A stretch of 64,000 bases of DNA, from positions 372,001 through 436,000 of the forward strand of contig CAVTIR010000010.1 of assembly GCA_963734665.1 (NCBI GenBank), written 5' to 3'. Below, piece after piece: positions 8,385 to 14,680 of this stretch. Numbering within the stretch: position 1 is the first letter of the stretch; every line of letters starts with the position of its first letter. The translations under genes were made by a program, and so were the position numbers. Under the pieces are notes generated by a model, which ran no database searches, was not told the DNA's origin, and worked only from the letters and a program-made list of their open reading frames with translations. The DNA is from Trebonia sp963734665 (GTDB lineage Bacteria; Actinomycetota; Actinomycetes; Streptosporangiales; Streptosporangiaceae).

Positions 8385-9638
8385 ATGCGTGACGTTTACA
8401 TAGCAGGGGCAGCGATGACCTGTTTCGGCAAGTTCCCGGACACGACGATCCGGGCGCTGGCGGAGGAGGCCACGCGCGGTGCGCTGCATGACGCGGGCAT
8501 CGAGGCCGCCGACATCGGCATGGTGTTCTTCTCCAACGCGGTAGCGGGCCTGCTCACCAACCAGGAGATGATCCGGGGCCAGGTAGCGCTGCGCCACACC
8601 GGGCTGCTCGGCGTGCCGATGGTAAACGTCGAGAACGCATGCGCATCGGCGTCCTCGGCGTTTTATCTCGCATGTATGGCGGTTGGATCAGGCGCTGCAG
8701 ACGTGGCGCTCGCCATCGGGTCGGAGAAGCTAACCCACGAGGACAGGTCACGCTCGTTCGCGGCTATCGGAACGGCCGTAGATCAGCTGCAGGTGGCTGA
8801 GCTGCAGCAGTGGGCATCGCCGCGTTCGGCCGGCTCCCCGCTTCCCGAACAGGCCGATTCGCTGCCTGCCGACGCGGGCGGCGGCGAGGCGGCAAGCGGC
8901 AAGCGCTCGTTCTTCATGGACATCTACGCGGCGAACTCGCGTGCCTACATGGAGAGCAGCGGCGCCACGCGGCAGGACTTCGCGCAGGTCGCGGTCAAGA
9001 GCCATCGGTACGCGGCGCTGAATCCCTATGCGCAATATCGCAGCGAGGTGACGGTGGAGGACGTGCTCGCCAGCCGCGAGATCGCGCCGCCGCTCACCCT
9101 GCTTATGTGCTCCCCGATCGGCGACGGGGCGGCGGCCGTGGTGGTCTGCTCTCCCGACGCGGCCCGGCGGCTCGGGGCGCGGGTCCGGGTCAGGGCCTGC
9201 GCGCTGGTCAGCGGCCGGGACCGCCGGTCCGGCGAACCCGGCGCAGTCGAGCGCGCGGCGCAGGCCGCGTACGAGGAGTCTGGTGTCGGGCCACGCGACC
9301 TTGACGTCGTCGAGTTGCATGACGCGGCCGCCCCCGCCGAACTGATGGCCTACGAGGAGCTTGGCCTGTGCGGGGAGGGCGAGGGCCCGGCACTGCTTGC
9401 CTCTGGGGCGACCGGGCACGGCGGCCATATACCGGTCAACACTAGCGGCGGCCTGCTGTCGAAAGGGCATCCGATCGGCGCGACCGGGTGCGCTCAGCTC
9501 GTCGAGCTGAGCGACCAGCTTCGCGGCCGGTGCGGGCAGCGGCAGGTGAACGGCGCGCGCGTGGCGCTTGCCCAGAACGGCGGCGGATTCCTCGGCACCG
9601 ACGCGGCGGCGATGGTCGTCACCGTGCTTTCCACATGA
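8385..9638 (+). CDS. Thiolase-superfamily protein (SCP-x-like acetyl-CoA acyltransferase)
   Basis: A 417-aa thiolase-fold enzyme with a perfect Shine-Dalgarno (TAAGGAGG) before ATG 8385. The nucleophilic cysteine is in NVENACASASSAFYLA (about residues 78-93), VELHDAAAPAE supplies the first His loop, and LLSKGHPIGATGCAQ near residue 360 is the second His motif, followed by AQNGGGFLGTDAA at the end. These residues are what a working thiolase needs. SCP-x-type thiolases often sit with a DUF35 acyl-CoA-associated protein, which is absent here. With the CoA ligases around it, it probably cleaves or forms a C-C bond in a CoA-bound substrate. The second nitroreductase begins 29 bp downstream. Confidence 0.85.
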   Translation: MRDVYIAGAAMTCFGKFPDTTIRALAEEATRGALHDAGIEAADIGMVFFSNAVAGLLTNQEMIRGQVALRHTGLLGVPMVNVENACASASSAFYLACMAVGSGAADVALAIGSEKLTHEDRSRSFAAIGTAVDQLQVAELQQWASPRSAGSPLPEQADSLPADAGGGEAASGKRSFFMDIYAANSRAYMESSGATRQDFAQVAVKSHRYAALNPYAQYRSEVTVEDVLASREIAPPLTLLMCSPIGDGAAAVVVCSPDAARRLGARVRVRACALVSGRDRRSGEPGAVERAAQAAYEESGVGPRDLDVVELHDAAAPAELMAYEELGLCGEGEGPALLASGATGHGGHIPVNTSGGLLSKGHPIGATGCAQLVELSDQLRGRCGQRQVNGARVALAQNGGGFLGTDAAAMVVTVLST

Positions 9639-9667
9639 GGCTCGCTAAAAGCGAAAGGCAGGCAGGC

Positions 9668-10456
9668 ATGGAATTCAAGCAAGTCGTCGGCAACCGGCGG
9701 ACGATCCGGTTCTTCGATCCCAACCGGCCGGTGGAGGAGGAGAAGATCCAGGTGATGCTCGAGGCGGCCAACCGTGCTTCACGCGCGGTCAACGCTGACT
9801 TCGCGAAGGCCATCGTCTGCTATCGCGACGAGCTCACCGACGAAGTCCGCCAGCAGATGAAGACGCCGACCACAACGGTGCAGATCGACCTCGCTCCGGT
9901 CACGATCTTCTGGTACGGCGATACGAGCTTCGTCAACGGCGCCCAGATCCGCCTTAAGGAACTAGTGGACCTGGGTGCGCTTCCCGTGACCCACGGCTGG
10001 ACACACGCATACGTCGATGACCTCGTCTATCCTCAGGTCCTCGAACCCTTGTCCAAGGACCAGATCGCCGCCACCTGGGCGGTATCGGTGGAAGCGGGAC
10101 TGGCCATCGCCCAGGCCATGCTTGCCGGCGTCGACGAGGGCCTCGGCGTCGGCCTGCACGCGTTCAACGCCGCAGGGGTCAAGGACGTCCTGAAGGTGCC
10201 GGATCATTGGGTTCCTATGTGGATCCTGCTGGTCGGCTACCCGGCGGAGGATGCCAAGGGCGGCGGGCAGCGACCGCGGCGGTCGCTGTCGGACAGTTTC
10301 TACCGCGGCCAGTACGGCAATCCGTGGAGCGAGATTCCCGACGTCACCGAGCGGCTCAAGCGCGAGGGGATGATCCAGGAACCGATGCCTGCCGACCCCA
10401 CCCAGCGCATGTCGGAGATCAGGAAACTGGCCGAGCGCTTCGGACTGCCACAGTGA
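9668..10456 (+). CDS. Nitroreductase-family flavoprotein (copy B)
   Basis: A 262-aa relative of the protein at 267-1100. It shares the M-E-F-x-x-V-V-G-x-R-R-x-I-R start, the E-L-V-D-L-G-A-L-P middle, a D-E-G-L-G-x-G-L-H turn (about residues 157-165), a V-P-x-W-I-L-L-V-G-Y-P-A-E strand and the G-G-G-Q-R-P-R C-terminal segment. The N-terminal N-x-Q-P-W flavin segment of copy A is replaced here by SRAVNADFAKAIV, so the two copies may differ in substrate. ATG 9668 gives the family start and follows AAAGGCAGGCAGGC. Its stop overlaps the start of the 116-aa partner gene by one base (TGATG), indicating translational coupling. Confidence 0.85.
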   Translation: MEFKQVVGNRRTIRFFDPNRPVEEEKIQVMLEAANRASRAVNADFAKAIVCYRDELTDEVRQQMKTPTTTVQIDLAPVTIFWYGDTSFVNGAQIRLKELVDLGALPVTHGWTHAYVDDLVYPQVLEPLSKDQIAATWAVSVEAGLAIAQAMLAGVDEGLGVGLHAFNAAGVKDVLKVPDHWVPMWILLVGYPAEDAKGGGQRPRRSLSDSFYRGQYGNPWSEIPDVTERLKREGMIQEPMPADPTQRMSEIRKLAERFGLPQ

Positions 10457-10806
10457 TGAATCACGACATCGAATCGCACGGGTCCGTTAAGCAATGGGCG
10501 GCGAGTGCCGGCCATCAGGAGGACCCGCCGGACGCTCGCGAGCAAAAGCTGCGGATTCTCGCGGACTTCTGCGCCAAGGTCGAGAAGGAGCCCGACGAAC
10601 TCGTCGCCTTCTGCATCCTGCGCAAGAAGGAAACGGGAGAGCGGTTCCTCAGCGTCAAGCGCCGGGAGACGGTCAACAACTGGCTCGACGAGTTCGCCGC
10701 CGAGCAAGGCTGGGCCGGGAAGCAGGCGGTGACGAACGCCAACGTGGTCCGCAGCTTCCTCATCCACAACGGGGTGTTCATCCAGGGTCCGGTGTGGCGC
10801 GGTTAA
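10456..10806 (+). CDS. Small protein resembling a lone recombinase core-binding domain (copy B)
   Basis: A 116-aa protein with the same length and genetic position as the one at 1114-1464. Shared features are S-V-x-x-W near residue 10, a K-L-R-I-L-A-D-F-C block, K-E-P-D-E-L (K-D-P-D-T-I in copy A), an N-x-W segment and NVVRSFLIHNG near residues 95-105. This helical pattern resembles the core-binding domain of tyrosine recombinases without any catalytic domain. Overall similarity to copy A is modest, so the pair has been kept through divergence rather than freshly duplicated. It is translationally coupled to nitroreductase B. Its stop overlaps the stop of the convergent exporter gene by a few bases, so the ram-type operon and this cluster abut with no spacer. 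Confidence 0.7.
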   Translation: MNHDIESHGSVKQWAASAGHQEDPPDAREQKLRILADFCAKVEKEPDELVAFCILRKKETGERFLSVKRRETVNNWLDEFAAEQGWAGKQAVTNANVVRSFLIHNGVFIQGPVWRG

Positions 10807-12638
10807 ACATGGCCGGGGCCGGTCTGAGTTTCGCCAGCCATCTCCGGGTGCTGCCGGCCTGTGCCGGACCTACCCGCTGAGCGAAGCACCCCGCTGATCC
10901 GGGCGGCTGCGAGAGGCGATGCGGTTCGTTCGGGATCATCTGGAATGTCCCATTGCCCGGCGAGGTCCGCGTACAGGGCAGAGCTGGCCAGCAGGGACGA
11001 GTGATTGCCGAGCTGGGGGCGGGTGCCGTCGAGTACGAGGATCCGCCGGGCGCGGCGCGCCGAGGAGATGCGGTGCGCGATCACGATGAGCGTGCCGCCG
11101 CGGCGGGCGAACGCCGCCTCCGCCTGTTCTTCTGCGGCGGGGTCGAGATGGCAGGTGGCCTCGTCAAGGATGACGACCCGTGCGGGCGGCAGGTACGCGC
11201 GGGTGAGCGCGATGAGCTGCTGCTCGCCGACGGACAGCGCGGCGGGGGTGATCGCCGCGCCGTAGCCGCCGAGGCGGGCGACGAGGGGAGTGAGACCGAT
11301 GGCCGCGGCGGCCTCGTCGAGTTCTGTTTTGGTGGCGGCGGCGTGCAGGTACGTGAGGTTTTCTTCCAGGGTGCCGGCGAAGACATAGGCCTCCTGCGGG
11401 ATCAGGATCCGCCAGCTGTACCCGAGCCCGGCCACGGGCAGGTCGTTAAAGAGAACCTCGCCCTTGTTCGGGCGCAGCATCCCGGCGAGCAGGCCCGCGA
11501 GACTGGACTTGCCGATGCCGCTCGGGCCGACTACCGCGAGGTGGTCGCCGGGCGGGACCGTGAGGGTGAGGCCGGCGAGGACCGGCTCGGCGTGCGGGCC
11601 GTAGGCGAAGGTGACGTCGCGGACTTCCAGCGTGCCAAGCCGGTCCTGGTCCTCCCCCGGGGCAGCGCGTCGCGGCGCTGCTTGCGGGATCTCCAGCATC
11701 GTTTCCGCCTCGGTTCCTGCGTGGGTTCCTGGCGGGGCGCTGGTCTGAAGGATGCGCTCCAGCGTCACGTTGAGCCGGACTAGGCCGGCGCCCATGCCCT
11801 GCGAGAGCGCGTAGAGGACGCTGCGCAAGCTCCCCGTGATGTACGTGACCGCGCCGACGATGGCGCCGGCAGAGACCCCGTGCCGGAGCATTCCGGGGGC
11901 GGCAGCCAGCACGAGCAGGAGCGGAAGCCACCCGCCCACCGCGAGGCACAGCAGGCGTGCCGAACTGACGCCGGCAACGCGGCGCATGGCTTTCTGCTGG
12001 CGGGCAATGCGGCGGGCGAGGCCGTCGAGAACGAGGTCTTCGGCACCGCAGGCGGTGATGTCGCGCGCAGCGCTGGCCGCCCGCGCCACTTCCGCCGACA
12101 CGTTCTCCTCGTTGAGGACGGCGGCGCGCTGGCGCGCGGCGTACGGGCGGAGCAGCAGTCGCAGCAGCACTAGCGAGGCAAGCAGCGGCGGGACGACGTA
12201 CGGCAGCGTGGCAGGCAGCAGGGTGACGAGGCCGGCGAGCGTGCTCACCATGGTGAAGGCGACCGTGCAGGTGATGGCTAGCACGCCGGCGACGGAGTCC
12301 CGGACGATCTCCGCCTGGTGCGTCATCCGCGCGACGGAGCGGGCGTCCGGGTGGGCGAGAGCGCCGTCCACGATAACGGTGACCAGGTCGTCGCGGAATG
12401 GCTCGACGATCGCACCGATTCTCAGGTACAGCTGTCGGGTGCCGAACGCCCCGGCCAGCGCGGCCGCGACGAGGATACCGAGCCAGGCTAGGCCCAGGGC
12501 GGTGCGGCCGGCCAGGAACTGGTTGGTCGCTTGCGCGAGCGACCAACCTGAGGCGACCGCGGGGAACGACTGGACGAGGGACCACGCGGCGAGCCACGCG
12601 ACGTCCTTCCAGCGACGGCGGAGGTGACGTCTCAGCAC
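10803..12638 (-). CDS. ramB: RamB/AmfB-like ABC half-transporter of the lanthipeptide cluster
   Basis: A 611-aa protein with an N-terminal membrane domain (several hydrophobic segments to about residue 310) and a C-terminal ATPase. Walker A is GPSGIGKSS, the Q-loop keeps its Gln (ILIPQEAYVF), the signature is LSVGEQQ and Walker B is ARVVILDEATCHLD with the catalytic Glu. In the ram/amf type of cluster two such half-transporters form a heterodimer that exports the lanthipeptide. GTG 12638 overlaps the end of the upstream transporter gene by 7 bp. The Pro/Gly-rich C-terminal tail ends at a TAA overlapping the convergent 116-aa gene. The symbol is by analogy with Streptomyces ramCSAB. Confidence 0.85.
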   Translation of the reverse strand: MLRRHLRRRWKDVAWLAAWSLVQSFPAVASGWSLAQATNQFLAGRTALGLAWLGILVAAALAGAFGTRQLYLRIGAIVEPFRDDLVTVIVDGALAHPDARSVARMTHQAEIVRDSVAGVLAITCTVAFTMVSTLAGLVTLLPATLPYVVPPLLASLVLLRLLLRPYAARQRAAVLNEENVSAEVARAASAARDITACGAEDLVLDGLARRIARQQKAMRRVAGVSSARLLCLAVGGWLPLLLVLAAAPGMLRHGVSAGAIVGAVTYITGSLRSVLYALSQGMGAGLVRLNVTLERILQTSAPPGTHAGTEAETMLEIPQAAPRRAAPGEDQDRLGTLEVRDVTFAYGPHAEPVLAGLTLTVPPGDHLAVVGPSGIGKSSLAGLLAGMLRPNKGEVLFNDLPVAGLGYSWRILIPQEAYVFAGTLEENLTYLHAAATKTELDEAAAAIGLTPLVARLGGYGAAITPAALSVGEQQLIALTRAYLPPARVVILDEATCHLDPAAEEQAEAAFARRGGTLIVIAHRISSARRARRILVLDGTRPQLGNHSSLLASSALYADLAGQWDIPDDPERTASPLAAARISGVLRSAGRSGTGRQHPEMAGETQTGPGHV

Positions 12639-14443
12639 GCTTCGCCTGCTTCAACGCCCGCCTCATCGCCTGCCCGGCCGTTTGACCCGTCGGCTACTCC
12701 GAAGATCGCGCGGTACTCCGGGTCTGCCCACAGCGCGGCGTGCGGGGCAACGGCGCGGAGCCGACCCGCGTCCAGCCAGACGACGAGGTCGGCCCGGGCG
12801 GCCGTGGTCGCGCGGTGTGCCACGATGAGCCGTGTCAGGCCGCTCAGTTCGCCGGTGATGGCCCGGGCGACGAGCATTTCTGTGACGGTGTCTAGGCTGG
12901 ACGTGGCGTCGTCGAGGACGAGCAGCCGGGCCGCGCTGGTGTGCGCGAACGCGCGTGCCAAACCCAGTCGCTGCATCTCGCCGCCGGACAGCGGCGTGCT
13001 GTCAAGCGAACTGTGCAGCTGCCGAGGGAGACGGGCGAGGAAGGCAGCGGCCTGGGCTTGCCCTGCGGCCACGCGGACCTGAAGGTCGTCAGGTCGGCGG
13101 AATCCGAACCCGATGACGTCATAAGGGGTGTCGCCGACAAGTTCGGGGCGTTCGAAGGCGTACACCACGGATTCTCGGAGGGACGCCCTTGTGAGGTCGC
13201 GCAGGTCGGTCCCGTCGAGGAGCACGGTGCCCGCGTCGGGATCGGCAAGCCGCCCGACAAGCCGCGCCAGGGTGGACTTGCCGACCCCGGACCGGCCGAC
13301 CACGGCGACCGCGGTGCCGGGCGGAACGGTCAGATTAAGGTCACACAGCACCGCCTCGCCGCCGTGGCGCACCGTGATGCCGCTTAGCCGTAGTTCGCCG
13401 CGACCTGCGGGATCGTCCCCTGCTGGCAGGTCCCGTGTCCCGTAACGCGGGCACGGCCGCGCGAGCAGCTCCGCGGCGCGCCTCGCTCCGCCGCGCGCCT
13501 GGCCAAGCTGGCTGACCTGGCCGACGCTCGCACCGATGCCCGTCGCGAGCACCGCGTACTGAGTCGCGGCGACCAGGCCGCCTGCGGTGATCCGGTGCCC
13601 GGCGAGTTCCACGCCGGCGGTGGCGACCACGATGACCTGCAACGCCGGGGCGATGGCCATGGCCTGCGCAGCGGCCCGCGCCTGCACGCGCCAGGTAGCT
13701 CGGCCATGCTCTCGCAGCAGCGGAAGCGGGGCGAGGATCCGCTCTCGTTCGCGGGCCTGCGTGCCGGCCGCGGTGATCGTGTGGGCACCCGCGAGCGCGT
13801 CGAGCAACCGGGCGGCGATGGCTCCCTGTGCCCCGCCGTACCCGGCGCTGACGTCGGAGGAGTCGCGGACCAGTGTCCTCAGGACGAGGGCGAGCGCGGG
13901 GAAACCGGCGGCGAAGGCCGCTACGAGCCAGGGGTCGATCAGCCCGAGCGCTATGACGCTGCCGAGCGGCGGTATCACCGCGGTAACGGCTAGCAACATG
14001 CTGGCGGGCGCGCTGCCGGCGTCGGCGGCACTGGCGACGACGCGGCTGACGGTGTCCCCGGCACTGGCGTCGGTGCCGGTGGACAGCCACGGGCCGAGGG
14101 CGACGACGTGCCCGGCAAGCACTCGGCGCAGCCGGCCCGTTGCGTTCGCGCCGGAGACGCCGGTGGCGAGGTTGGTGACGGCTCCGCAGCCGACGATGAC
14201 GGCCACCAGCAGCGCGCAGGCCGCCAGGGGACTGGCGGGGCTGCTGACCGCTGCCGGGTGGCCGGGCGCCGCATTGCCGGCCAGCATCGCGTCGATGGTG
14301 CGCCCGATTGCTGCGGGAAGCAGCACCTGCGCGGCGGCCACGGCCAGGGACGCGGTGCCGAGCAGCGCGAGCCACCAGCCGCTCTGGCGGGCGACGGCGA
14401 GCAGCAGCCGGTCGCCGTTGGTCTCGGTACTCGTGATGGCCAC
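12632..14443 (-). CDS. ramA: RamA/AmfA-like ABC half-transporter with a degenerate ATPase site
   Basis: A 603-aa membrane-domain plus ATPase protein. Walker A is GRSGVGKST (about 383-391), the signature LSGGEMQRLGLARA lies at about 485-498, and Walker B reads LLVLDDATSSLD, where the catalytic Glu after the Walker B Asp is replaced by Asp. The Q-loop Gln is also not seen (VYAFERPEL). The partner at 10803-12638 keeps both. Heterodimeric exporters commonly have one degenerate and one canonical site, so this fits a RamA-RamB heterodimer for lanthipeptide export. It is read from GTG 14443, 99 bp after the precursor gene and behind a strong hairpin. Confidence 0.85.
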   Translation of the reverse strand: MAITSTETNGDRLLLAVARQSGWWLALLGTASLAVAAAQVLLPAAIGRTIDAMLAGNAAPGHPAAVSSPASPLAACALLVAVIVGCGAVTNLATGVSGANATGRLRRVLAGHVVALGPWLSTGTDASAGDTVSRVVASAADAGSAPASMLLAVTAVIPPLGSVIALGLIDPWLVAAFAAGFPALALVLRTLVRDSSDVSAGYGGAQGAIAARLLDALAGAHTITAAGTQARERERILAPLPLLREHGRATWRVQARAAAQAMAIAPALQVIVVATAGVELAGHRITAGGLVAATQYAVLATGIGASVGQVSQLGQARGGARRAAELLARPCPRYGTRDLPAGDDPAGRGELRLSGITVRHGGEAVLCDLNLTVPPGTAVAVVGRSGVGKSTLARLVGRLADPDAGTVLLDGTDLRDLTRASLRESVVYAFERPELVGDTPYDVIGFGFRRPDDLQVRVAAGQAQAAAFLARLPRQLHSSLDSTPLSGGEMQRLGLARAFAHTSAARLLVLDDATSSLDTVTEMLVARAITGELSGLTRLIVAHRATTAARADLVVWLDAGRLRAVAPHAALWADPEYRAIFGVADGSNGRAGDEAGVEAGEAC

Positions 14444-14471
14444 TGGTATCCCCGTTGGATTCTGGCGGTGG

Positions 14472-14517
14472 CCGGTGCCGGCGGGAACTCTGGGAATCAG
14501 GTTCCCGCCGGCACCGG
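14472..14517 (-). terminator. 17-bp perfect hairpin between precursor and exporter genes
   Basis: CCGGTGCCGGCGGGAAC at 14472-14488 and its exact complement at 14501-14517 leave a 12-nt loop. It follows the 43-aa precursor gene and precedes ramA in the direction of transcription. There is no T-run, so an attenuator or RNA 3'-end stabiliser is more likely than a full terminator. Either would give more precursor than exporter mRNA. Confidence 0.75.
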
Positions 14518-14542
14518 GTGCTCGGCTTTCGAGCGAGGCGTC

Positions 14543-14674
14543 CTAGCAGAGCGTGATGCTGAGGACGCTGTCGCAGAGCAGAACGCTCAGGTCGCTACCA
14601 GCGCCGCCGCCGTGACCGCCGCCGCCGTGACCGCCGCGCGTGGGGTCCATCGCCTGGATGTCGAGGAGAGCCAT
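14543..14674 (-). CDS. ramS: SapB/RamS-like class III lanthipeptide precursor
   Basis: A 43-aa peptide starting at ATG 14674, six bases after the ramC stop, with a Shine-Dalgarno (GGGGGTGA) made by the ramC end. The leader begins MALLDIQAMD, matching the L-x-D-L-Q recognition motif of class III leaders (SapB begins MNLFDLQSME). The core GSDLSVLLCDSVLSITLC contains two S-x2-S-x3-C units, the spacing in SapB from which lanthionine or labionin rings are made; the ending S-I-T-x-C is also SapB-like. Between leader and core is a Gly/His stretch (GGHGGGGHGGG), unlike the acidic spacer of SapB. The mature product is probably a small amphipathic peptide acting at the surface of aerial hyphae. Identification is strong; the activity is inferred. 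Confidence 0.92.
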   Translation of the reverse strand: MALLDIQAMDPTRGGHGGGGHGGGAGSDLSVLLCDSVLSITLC

Positions 14675-14680
14675 GTACTT

